Part shown: in pieces, positions 45,875 to 55,098 of the stretch
Layout of the letters: every line of letters starts with the position of its first letter
Numbering within the stretch: position 1 is the first letter of the stretch
The notes under the pieces: generated by a model
Seen by the model: the letters and a program-made list of their open reading frames with translations, nothing else
Database searches by the model: none
What the model was told of the DNA's origin: nothing
Program-made: the position numbers and the translations under genes
Assembly (NCBI GenBank): GCA_037178975.1
Contig: JASJZH010000004.1
Coordinates: forward strand, 4,774,001 to 4,838,000
DNA from: Oscheius tipulae
Lineage: Eukaryota; Nematoda; Chromadorea; Rhabditida; Rhabditidae
Direction: 5' to 3'
Length of the DNA: 64,000 nt

Positions 45875-46003
45875 CCTGCAAATGTAGTATGACCAGGTGA
45901 ATATAGAGAATAAAGCAAGAATGGAGATCCGCTGAGCAATAAACGCAAAGGAAACAAACAAGGAAAGAGGGTTCATAATACTAACAATTAGATGGCAAGT
46001 TTT

Positions 46004-46876
46004 TCACAGAAGAGCAGCAGATGAGGCTAGATGGTTTCGGATTGCCGCGTGAAGACATTCATGGACACTAGCTGCAACTTCTTTTGACTCTGACATCAAT
46101 GGAGACAGATTGTCAATGTGAACACGATTCTGGAGTTCGACCAGCACTACCTCGTCTTTTCCGGATACTGTGGCAATCTGTATCATTTGTATATTGAAAT
46201 ATTCAGGGAAGACTAACCGTTAATCGTGGAAGAATATCGTTTTCTTCACGAGAAGTAATGTCAACTACAGATGTACCATCGACCATCGTACACGTGACAG
46301 CCGAGACCAGTCCCTTCATTGGGATTCCAGCGTCAGCTAGTGCCAGAGACGCAGCGTTGACACAAGCAGAAAGTTGAGACCCATCAGCCTAAAATAGTTA
46401 ATGTTCGACAAGAAACTATTCAAATACCTGTATGACTTCACAGAAGATGTCAATTTGTGCTCTTGGGAATAATTCAGTAAGAACTACAGATTCGAAGGCT
46501 TTTTCGAGAAGACGAGCACATTCGTTAGATTTACGATCTCCTCTCGGTCGATTCTTTCGCTCCAGTCCCGAGAAAGTGGCGCTGCTGCAAAGAAACAAGA
46601 TGAAATACCTACAATCGTCTAACCTATACTGACAATTAATGACTACTCGGTCTTCCATCTGCCACGATCGCTTTCCTTCATGCGGTCCGTAGACTGCACA
46701 TAAAACCTGAAAATGTTTTGACGCAAGTTAAAAAGGAGTCTTACTTTAGTATTTCCTTGCTCAATGTAGGCAGATCCCTCAGCTTGTTGATAGACTCCAA
46801 GGCGACAGTTAATATTTCGTATCTGATTGGGTCGTCGACCATCGATTCGGAATCCATGCTCGGAAATCACATTCAT
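46004..46876 (-). CDS. EXOSC4: Exosome complex component RRP41 (EXOSC4)
   Basis: RNase PH-like ring subunit of the RNA exosome, nuclear and cytoplasmic 3'-5' RNA processing. MNVISEHGFRIDGRRPNQIR, CRLGVYQQAEGSAYIEQGNT, KVLCAVYGPHEGKRSWQMED, RVVINCQY, SATFSGLERKNRPRGDRKSN, ELFPRAQIDIFCEVIQADGS, QLSACVNAASLALADAGIPM, KGLVSAVTCTMVDGT align along their length with human EXOSC4. Four to five exons with introns of about 40 nt. It is the middle gene of a minus-strand trio: TIMM10B ends 130 bases upstream and FASTKD starts 129 bases downstream. The ATG directly follows TTCTAG. Confidence 0.95.
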
Positions 46877-47006
46877 CTAGAATTGAGTTACAATTTGACA
46901 AAGGCAAATGTAAAACCGATATTATAAGGCTACCACTGATACTATCCATGTTTGTACCAAGGAAAAAAACCATTTATCTAGCGAACAACTATAACAGTAC
47001 AGGTTT

Positions 47007-47415
47007 TTATGACGGAGATTCAGCTACAGAAGGAGGGGGCTGCGTTATTGCCTCAGTAGCCGTTTGCTGACCCTGTTTGAACAGAACTTTTGGTGCCTGC
47101 TCGCCGAATACGAGCATCAGCCGCCGATTTACACGCATGTACTTGTCAATGCCTAAATTTCTCTGGTGAGCGAAAAAAAAACAAATGAAGACCTACATTC
47201 TGATACACATTGTTCTTCTTCCCCAGCTAGGGAGTGAGTGTTGTAACTTCGGACACAAGCTTGAAAACACTTTTCTGTGAGAGTGTCTAAACTGTATGTT
47301 GAGGCAAGGTTACTAGGAAAACTTGCTGTAAACTGTGAGAAAATCCCTCAGCTGAAATTGAAAGATTATGCAATCTATTTAAAAAATGACTTACTTGCTG
47401 TAGATCCGCCATCAT
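47007..47415 (-). CDS. TIMM10B: Small Tim protein, TIMM10B/Tim9b type
   Basis: Intermembrane-space chaperone of the TIM22 carrier-import pathway. Exons joined in phase read [69 protein letters not shown] and a Pro/Ser-rich tail ([12 protein letters not shown]). The twin CX3C motifs (CFQAC and CVSEC) are 15 residues apart. LRDFLTVY and EEE-C match human TIMM10B (LRDFLLVY, EEEACLHSC). Introns: one after MADLQQ, one of 34 nt after VYS, one between CVSEC and RNLG. It is first in the trio with EXOSC4 and FASTKD and divergent from SAC3D1. Confidence 0.85.
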
Positions 47416-47662
47416 ATGAAGTCTATCCTAGTAGTTTTCAGCCTGAAAATGAATAGAATTTACTGAATCAAAGGCCGAAAACGGTGAAACGGAAGATGTA
47501 GAATTTTACAAAGTCGGAATTTGAAAATGTTTTGTGCATTAACTTTGCGCCAAGAAAACGGCATGGCGCAAATTCGGTGTTTACGAATTTCTGCATTTAG
47601 TTCCGAGTCTCCTTGCTTTTTTGGCCCCTTACTGTCAAATAAGCTAAGAAAGTTATTTCAGA
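47416..47662. promoter_or_regulatory. Shared divergent promoter region of two operon-like clusters
   Basis: 247 bases separate the first codon of the minus-strand TIMM10B-EXOSC4-FASTKD cluster from the first codon of the plus-strand SAC3D1-PWP1 pair. It includes a TTATTTCAG acceptor one base before the SAC3D1 ATG. Its role as a common promoter for five genes is inferred from position. Confidence 0.5.
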
Positions 47663-48652
47663 ATGACGAAAAAGTTCTCCGACCTTGAAGGAACGTGTAC
47701 GACAATGTGTAGCAATGCAGAAATACGGTTTCGGACCACCAATAATCTCGTCCATGCTTTGGAATATTCTGAAGATAAGTACACAAAAAAACGCTCACCG
47801 GATTCGCGGAAGATGGTCAAAGAACACTCTCGTTCTGCAGCAGGACGGAATTTTCTATTGAAGGAAGAGCTACGTCCACACAAAACACTAGAAGCCACCG
47901 TCGATTATCTGCTTCAACTTTTCCATTCTCTGAAAAACGACAAGCTGGATGTAGTTTACGGCTTCGTCGTCGACAGATTGAGAGCTGTTAAACAGGATAT
48001 GATTGTGCAGGTATACTTTCACGCTTTTGTTCATTCGTGTTCTTTACAGCGACTAGAGCCTAAAACACTACTTGAAAAAATGCTGCCTTTTTACGTGGAG
48101 TCAGAATACTTGTGCCGAACGAGAAAAAGCTCGTCGTACGACTGGAAGCTGCATACTACACAGATGGAAGACTGCTTTTCAACTTACTTCGAGGAAGTAG
48201 AAAACGAGTTCAATCAAGACATCCTCTTCATGTACTTCTTCCGCAGCTACAAAGATCAGAAAAAGATGATGGAACTGTTGCCATATTTCAAAGATGACCG
48301 ACAATCTGTTGTCCTCCAGCTTTACACCTCTTTAGTCTCGTCCAATTTTATTCGATTTTTCCGTTTTCTCGATCAACTCGATTCTGCCCTTCTCAAACAG
48401 TCGATGTCACAATTAGCTTATGATGTTCGACTTTGTGCTTTAGAAACCATCTCGTTGGCATACAAATCTCGAGGTGCCAGCCTCTCAATTTCGCATATTC
48501 AACGATGGCTCCATTTGTTTTCAGCCACTGATGCCGCTTTAGTTCTCTCACATTTCTTTCTCATTGAAAACAATAATGTTTGCATTAATTCTTTTGATAT
48601 TTCCAAAAAGACCCCACCTGCTGTTAACTTCCTCCTTTTCCAATGTCTGTGA
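47663..48652 (+). CDS. SAC3D1: SAC3/GANP-domain protein (SAC3D1 type)
   Basis: SAC3-domain proteins work in mRNA export or at centrosomes; SAC3D1 is the short form. MTKKFSDLEGTCTTMCSNAE has the family GTCxxMC start; VKEHSRSAAGRNFLLKEELR, PHKTLEATVDYLLQLFHSL, YGFVVDRLRAVKQDMIVQ and RLEPKTLLEKMLPFYVESEY follow, then FSTYFEEVENEFNQDILFMY and helical SAC3 core to the stop. One intron (GTATAC to TTTACAG, 39 nt, about 48011-48049) lacks stops and is a multiple of three, so the frame stays open through it; splicing it out restores the family sequence IVQ-RLEP. PWP1 follows 50 bases after the stop, suggesting an operon. Confidence 0.85.
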   Translation: MTKKFSDLEGTCTTMCSNAEIRFRTTNNLVHALEYSEDKYTKKRSPDSRKMVKEHSRSAAGRNFLLKEELRPHKTLEATVDYLLQLFHSLKNDKLDVVYGFVVDRLRAVKQDMIVQVYFHAFVHSCSLQRLEPKTLLEKMLPFYVESEYLCRTRKSSSYDWKLHTTQMEDCFSTYFEEVENEFNQDILFMYFFRSYKDQKKMMELLPYFKDDRQSVVLQLYTSLVSSNFIRFFRFLDQLDSALLKQSMSQLAYDVRLCALETISLAYKSRGASLSISHIQRWLHLFSATDAALVLSHFFLIENNNVCINSFDISKKTPPAVNFLLFQCL

Positions 48653-48702
48653 TATCTTACTCTCGGTTTCTGTATATATCGTTTTATAAGTAAACCTTCA
48701 GG

Positions 48703-50379
48703 ATGGACGAAATTCTCATGATCCCAGATTTGGCTTGGATTCCACGAGGGGCTGCCAAGAAGATTCCAGACAAGCTCAAATTGGATAAGGAACAACTTGA
48801 AGAACTTATTCAAGGTATTTTGACACTTGTCGATGTTTGTAGACACTTTCTAGGTCCCGTCGACAACGACGGCGGCAGCGACACGGAAGTTGCCGAGGAT
48901 ACAATGGAAACCGAGGAGAATGTAAAAGATGAAGACGAGAAAGCCGAAGATGACACGGAGCGCAATGCGTAAATCTTCAGATATGGTAATTCTAAATGTT
49001 AATTTTAGAATGCGAGGAATTGCCATGTACGCCTCGAACAAGGATGATCCATACTTTACCGAGCACGTCGACAGCGACGCTGAGGATGAAAAGGACGAAT
49101 TCGAAATCCGCCCCGACGACAATATGGTAGCTGTTGCCAAGATCAACAAGGTTGTCAAAGTAAAAGTAGGTGTTTCACAGCAAATTCAGGATGAATACAC
49201 TCTGGAAGTTCACGTCTACAATGAGGCAGATGATGATTGGTACTGCCATCACGATTACATTCTGGATGCTCCTCCTCTTTGTTTGGAACCAATTCAGCAT
49301 GATCCTGGAAATGATGAGACGGGAAAGGTATTTCGGAAGTGTTTTGAAAGATATCTAAATGTTTCAGGGAAATCTCCTTGCTATCGGCACTATGAATTCA
49401 ACTATCAATATTTGGGACCTCGATATTGTCAATGCTGCCGAGCCTGTTGTTACTCTGGGAACATCCCAAAAACGTTTGTTCCTTTCTTTTTCTTCGAAAC
49501 CTTTTTGAGTTTACAGCCGGCAAAACAAAGAAGAAGAGAGATGGAAGTGCCCAGGGACACAGCGATGCAGTTCTATCTCTAGCCTGGAATAAGCTTACCG
49601 ACCACATTGTTGCTAGTGGAGGAGCCGATAAGCAAGTTGTTTTGTGGGATTTGGACGGGGCTAAAGCTGCTCAAATCATTTCCAACAGAGGCGGCGAGGT
49701 TGTTCTACAACAAGAGCAAGCGTAAAAATCTGTTTTAGGTCCAATGCTTGAAGTGGCATCCGGTAGAGTCGACCTTTGTCATTCTAGGAACCATGGCTGG
49801 CAATGTTCAAGTCTTGGACTGTCGTGATACCAATGGAGAGTCTTCTGCTGAATGGAAATTCGAGGGACAAGTAGAAAGGATTCAGTGGAATCACTTCAAT
49901 CCGTTTACATCATTTGTAGCCACTGATGATGGTAGTTTCCTTCCAATTATTCTAAAAAGTCGAGATTCCAGGTCTTCTGAGGTATATTGATATGAGGAAG
50001 CCTGGCGAAACTGTTTGGGAAGTCAAGGCCCACGATGATTCCATAGGCGGCTTGTCTCTCAGCGCCATCACAAGAGGTCTTCTCACCACATGTGGGCACG
50101 ATCAGGTTAGTCTCGTCGCCAATTGAATTGCCGATATAATTCCTTTGTTCATTCTCGATGGCATGAAATACGGTCTTCCAGATCCTAAACGTTTGGAAAG
50201 TACAGGACGATGGTGCGGTCAATCGTATACACTCGGAAAAACTTGCTTTGGGACGTCTTCATTCTTTGCAGTTTAATCCAGATGTCGCCACCATTATCTG
50301 TGTTGGAGGCTCGAGCAATGATCTGCTTCGTGTCATGGATTTGGCCAAAATTGACGCAGTTGTTCAGGCCTTTTCTTGA
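48703..50379 (+). CDS. PWP1: Periodic tryptophan protein 1 (PWP1), WD-repeat nucleolar protein
   Basis: PWP1 is a chromatin- and rDNA-associated WD40 protein that supports ribosome biogenesis. MDEILMIPDLAWIPRGAAKK is the family start; an acidic segment (DTMETEENVKDEDEKAEDDT) is followed by MYASNKDDPYFTEHVDSDAE, DEFEIRPDDNMVAVAKINK, EYTLEVHVYNEADDDWYCHH, then WD repeats: AIGTMNSTINIWDLD, GHSDAVLSLAWNKLTDHIVA, SGGADKQVVLWDLDGAKAAQ, LGTMAGNVQVLDCRDT, FVATDDG, AHDDSIGGLSLSA, LLTTCGHDQ, LNVWKVQDDGAVNRI, RLHSLQFNPDVATIICVGGS. About eight introns of roughly 40 nt. The ATG lies one base after CCTTCAG, 50 bases from the SAC3D1 stop. Confidence 0.94.
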
Positions 50380-51779
50380 ATGTTTTTGTTAAAAATGTTG
50401 TTGATTTTGAAGAAGCCTTTCCTTGCTATTCGTACCATGCTCAATCTTCACTTTATTTGGCTTTGTACGGCCCGTGTATGCTTCATCCCATTTTCATATT
50501 TTCCTTTTGGAAAGTTTTATTTGAATGGTCGTATCACAACGCTCAACGACACTTTTGAATAGGTCCTCTAACAGGGGGAGCAAACACCTTTTGCCGCCTC
50601 ATCCAGTTGAGACCAGCCTGTGGCGCGATTATCCTCCTCAACAATGCAGGAGTGGCACTCTGTCCTTATAATCGATCGTCTGCCAGGACGGCTGTGCTCT
50701 TTGCGCCATTTAATCACACGGTCAGCGACATCTGTCCGGTCATGTTGCACTAGCTGACCTTCAAACGCGCATTTGCATCTCTCCCAGAATCATAATTCGG
50801 CGGCAGAAGTTGTGCAATAGTCAGGTTTTTGCGTAATGCGAATCCAGAATTCTCAGTGCGAACTGCGGCTAGCTTCCGTACTTGCGCTCGTAGTCTCGTG
50901 TCATCAATTAAATTCTCTTCCGATGATAAGCTGGCCGCCACTGCGTCATGCTTGTGAAACTTGAAATGACCGGAGCCCGGGCGCAATAGCTAGGCATAGC
51001 GCCCTTTACCGGTTCTTATGTCCCGCAACACACGACGAGACCCATCGGTCACCCCATTGCAGCCGCGCCGTCCTCCAGCTGCCATCTTTTAATGTAAGCC
51101 CATGCTTATCAGATCCACCTTTGCCACTTGTTTCGCCCTTTCGTTCTTTTTGAGTCTCCAAACGTCTAGAACAGTTCGGTTTCCGGTTTTTACTACAGAA
51201 TGACTCGCGTAAATGGTTGGTAAAACTACATTATTGCTCTGTCGCTCTTCAATTCACGGTTTTATTACGGGCATGGATACTTGTCTCCATGGAAATGCTT
51301 GCGCCACTCGATAGGAATCGTTCTTGCCAACAGCTGCATTTTTTTTTTTCTGATGGACCATGGAACACACCTTACAATTCCTTCCTTTGTCTTATCAATT
51401 TATTTTTCGGGAGACTGATGTGTCTAAAGTTTTTCCTCAATCACATGAGCTCTTGCGATTATTGTTACTTTGTAGACTTTTTTTCAATGCTCTTGTTTCT
51501 GAACAAGTTCAGACTATTAACTTTTACGAACCGGTTCCGTCTTGGTCGCTTTTATGCTCTCATTAAGTGGTCAACTTCCTCATTTTCGATTCACATTCCT
51601 TATATACCTTGCTGAATGATTAAAGGAAACTTGGGGACAGCTTACGGCTCCCCGATGTTTGCCCACAATGATTGCATGACTGAATCATACCTCATGGCGC
51701 CACATACAACCCTGTACTCTTCTCTCAGTTCCTTTTCAGCATCGCAATCGCATCGATACTTTTCAGTTTCAGGGTAAGC
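50380..51779. other. Region of unclear content between PWP1 and the elongase
   Basis: 1.4 kb. The part at about 50570-51010 is more GC-rich than its surroundings and carries two abutting minus-strand frames in different phases (with RLRAQVRKLAAVRTENSGFA and DVADRVIKWRKEHSRPGRR), which could be remains of a mobile element or an old gene; I cannot name it. The rest (51200-51780) is T-rich. No functional gene is supported. Confidence 0.35.
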
Positions 51780-53130
51780 ATGGCCCGGTACGACTACCAT
51801 CCTCGATTTGGGCAGGAGAACTACTCCTTCATCCTTCCACTCGAAGACAGCTTCAATGCTTTTGAGTCTACCACCTGGATGCAAAGAAATTGGCAACATT
51901 CCCTCACCTGGTCAGCTGGATATGTAATTGCGATTTTTGCCGGACAGAAGGTATATATTGTTGCCCTTTCTGACCGAATCGAGTTTTAGCTGATGTCATC
52001 CCGCAAGCCACTTCAGCTGGACACTCCGCTCTTTTTATGGAATGCCACTCTTGCCATTTTTTCGATTCTCGGTTTTGTGCGAATGACTCCGGAATGGATT
52101 TGGAGTTGGAAAGAGTGAGTCTTCTTTCAATAATCTGGTCTTCCTTTGCTTTGAAACGTCATATCAAGTGACAGCACGGCTTCTGATATGCCATATAGTC
52201 TAGATAAGGGTGGTGGGCTGTTTCTGTTGTTAAAGGGGATCTTGATAAAACAAATAAGGTAAAAGTTCAAACCAAGATTTCAGTAATTCTTTCACATATT
52301 CCGTATGTGTCTCCTCGTATGCTCAAGGAATAACCGGATTCTGGACCGAACAGTTTGCAATGAGCAAGGTTTGTTTTCAATTAAATACTTCTAAAATAGC
52401 TTGGATTAGGTAGCTGAATTGGTCGACACGGGTTTCATCGTTGCACGCAAACGACCTCTGCTCTTCCTCCACTGGTATCACCACATTACGGTGCTGATGT
52501 ATACTTGGCACGCTTACAAAGATCACACTGCTTCGGGTAATCACACTATTTTTCACTAACCCTTGTGCCTCATTCTAGGAAGATGGTTCATCTGGATGAA
52601 CTATGGCGTTCATGCTCTGATGTATTCTTACTATGCTCTGAGTGCCTTGAAGCTTCGTCCTCCGAAAGCCGTTGCCATGCTCGTCACCATTCTGCAGATA
52701 TCTCAGATGGTTATGGGAGTCACGATCGGAATCCACGTCTACAACATCAAGGTATTTATTTCTTTTGAGATCACCATGTTGGCTGTAAAGATTACCGATT
52801 CATACGAAGTGATTTTTTCAGAAATCTGGAGAGTATTGTCAGCAAACGTGGGAGAACTTAGGTCTCTGTTTCACTATTTACTTTACCTACTTCCTACTCT
52901 TCTGCAACTTCTTCTACCATGCCTATCTGAAAAAGAATAATCGTTATGTTGCCCCTGCAAAGAGTCAAAAGGTAGGGATATTCCATGTTGATAATACTGA
53001 ATTTTGATTGCAGATGGAAAGCGTCGGACACGAGAAAGAGCCCGAGGAGGATATGAACGCGAACAAGATTATTGTCGATGGCGTTACGACTCGAAATTGT
53101 GCTCGACGAAAAGTACAAAAAGCTGAATAG
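51780..53130 (+). CDS. ELOVL-family very-long-chain fatty acid elongase
   Basis: 3-ketoacyl-CoA synthase of the ER membrane that adds two carbons to fatty acyl-Co[21 protein letters not shown], helix [51 protein letters not shown], the catalytic histidine box HWYHH, then [52 protein letters not shown], and [20 protein letters not shown]. It matches the ELOVL3/6 group ([25 protein letters not shown]). The C-terminal tail is long and charged ([16 protein letters not shown]), ending RRKVQKAE, so a KKxx ER-retention signal is only weakly met. Seven introns. The ATG follows GTTTCAG by seven bases. It is convergent with CDPF1. Confidence 0.94.
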
Positions 53131-53338
53131 AATCTCCACGACAAAGTTGTCACCGTAATCTCATAATCAAGAGCACTTTGCATATTCCCGATGATGTTTC
53201 CTATATTTCACTGTCCCATCCCATGGTTTTTTTTTTGTTTTTATTGATCTTGCCCAGTTTATAGCCAGTATTAACACCTGCAAATTAGAAAGAGTAGTTC
53301 AGTGAAAGAGAACTTGGCTTTATCAGAATAAATTATGA

Positions 53339-53902
53339 TTACACACTATCTGATGTAGTTTCTGCCTCCGAGGTCTTGAATTGAACATGAGTTTCTTGAG
53401 CTTTTGCAGCCATTTGCAGGATTTCTTCTGGAAAGCTTCTCCTTTCGCGACTAATACAGTCGACACAGAAATAGTTACCAAAATGAATGCTACACGCCTG
53501 AAAAAGAAAGTGAAAGTAAATCGATGAGCACACCTTGTGAATACAGATTGGTCGATGACACAGATGACAAGTTGATCCTAGGACGAGGAAATCGAATAGC
53601 ATCATTTTTCGACTTTTCTTCGTCGGTGGCTTAAATGGATCTCGCATGTAATAGACTTCGTGGGAATAGCTGCACAATTTTTATGATGTTTTTAAAGGAA
53701 AGAACTCACTGTCCATTTCCAGCCGTCAGTTTACCATAAAAACAGGTCTCCTTCAGACCACAGAGAGCACATTCGAAGGCAACGAACGGGTTTTTATAGC
53801 CTGTACTGCCGTCTTCCTTTTCATTGTCTAAAAAAGGTGGTAGGCTGTGGAAAAACGAAAAGAACCTGTCGGTCGTGTAGAATCGACACGAGAACTGTCC
53901 AT
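53339..53902 (-). CDS. CDPF1: Cysteine-rich DPF-motif protein (CDPF1)
   Basis: Conserved animal protein of unknown biochemical function. The start MDSSRVDSTRPT joins across an intron to DNEKEDGSTGYKNPFVAFEC, ALCGLKETCFYGKLTAG, then YSHEVYYMRDPFKPP with the DPF motif, FLVLGSTCHLCHRPICIHK, ACSIHFGNYFCVDCISRERR, SFPEEILQ. This follows human CDPF1 (FQCQLCGL, CYVMRDPF, LVLGSHCSLCGRPVCV, ECSLFYSKRVCLPCV, FPQEIQ) cysteine by cysteine; the four CxxC-type pairs should bind zinc. One intron (GTGTGC to TTTTTCAG, 36 nt, after CIHK) is a stop-free multiple of three. The tail is Thr/Ser-rich. It is convergent with the elongase gene. Confidence 0.9.
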
Positions 53903-54178
53903 TCAAAAAAGAATTATCTGAATAGGGAAATGTTGTATTGCTGCATGGTTTTTGTAAGGAACAACAAAAATGGCAAGAATGCATTTGAAGGAATCAGATT
54001 CTGTGGATATTTTCCCCTATGAACTTTTACATTCACACAGTCGAATGATTCATTGGAAAGGGGAAATCGAAAAAGAAGAACCTGCGTTAGAGAAGCGTTT
54101 CGCGCCAAATCATATTACTGTACTCACTTTATTGTACTCGCAATAACAAATTATGCTTATCACGAACCCGTTGGATAG

Positions 54179-54441
54179 TCAGACATCAGCCGTTCTTTGA
54201 GCGCCAGTCTCCCCGTCAGTCAAGACAACTTTCCGATCCTGGTGCTGGCTTAGGGTAGAAGTAGCAATAGTGTCCTCGTGAAAATTTGAGAAACATTTGA
54301 ACTCATCCCTACCTCCGACTTTTTGAGAACCATGCTGTGGAACACACAGGCACCCAAAAATACTAGCAGAATTCCGAACAGTAGTATCACAGGTCCGTAT
54401 TGATCAAACGTGAGAGAACTGAAGGAATCCCAAAACGACAT
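54179..54441 (-). CDS. Single-pass membrane micro-protein
   Basis: Two exons joined across a 38-nt intron (GTAGGG to TTCACGAG) give 74 residues: MSFWDSFSSLTFDQY, a membrane helix GPVILLFGILLVFLGACVFH, then SMVLKKSEEDTIATSTLSQH and VLTDGETGAQRTADV. The hydrophobic helix followed by KK suggests N-terminus outside or luminal, C-terminus in the cytosol. The acceptor is weak; without splicing the frame would end after about 63 residues in a hydrophobic LLLLLP tail. No family recognised. It lies 277 bases upstream of CDPF1 on the same strand. Confidence 0.5.
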
Positions 54442-55098
54442 GCTCTGAAGGAGACGAACTCGGACTACAGAGAACGGGGAGTTAAAGATGTGTTACACTG
54501 GCGAGACTGTCGACGGTATAGACAATCTGAAGAAAAATTGATTGATGCGAAACGTAAATGAATCACGATTACGATGATTTGAGACGGAAAGAGCGGTCAG
54601 AGCTCGAAGAGTCTAGCCAGCGACCGGTCACTCTTCGAGAAAGCAAACAAAGAACAGTCGAAAATAGTAGGAGAAAGGAGTGATTTTGAGACAGATATAC
54701 AGCTGATGAAGAAAAGGGACAGCCGGTTCAATGGCCTCGGGCAGACGGGTTAGACACGTGTTTCGAAGGCGTACTTTACAGGCAGGAACTGAAATCGGAG
54801 ACTGTTTATTGGCTCTGTCTATGAGGTCAATTGGCCCACGCTATTGATCACGATGGACTGAATCTTCATGTGATAGAGGCTGTGATGTAGCACCCGAGAG
54901 AGCCTTTCCTTTCGAACCCTTAAAGCGTGAATGCATAATAAAAGGTGTCCTTTTTTCGGATGATTGATGGAGGTATGTTTGTTGCTCATAGTTCCGAACA
55001 GCAAGAAAAGGAACATTTACTGTTCGATCACAAAGCGGGATGACTCGTTGTAAACAAAGTGAAAGAGTTGGTTGCCGGTCTTTTTTTTGCACCGGAGA
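54442..55098. other. Intergenic region
   Basis: About 650 bases between the membrane micro-protein start and the RASSF stop, both on the minus strand. No supported gene or repeat. It should carry the promoter of the micro-protein and the RASSF 3' UTR. Confidence 0.4.

Noticed and set aside
51217-51615. 132-codon hydrophobic frame on the plus strand
   Set aside because: It does not start with ATG, and its Phe/Leu/Cys richness reflects T-rich DNA.
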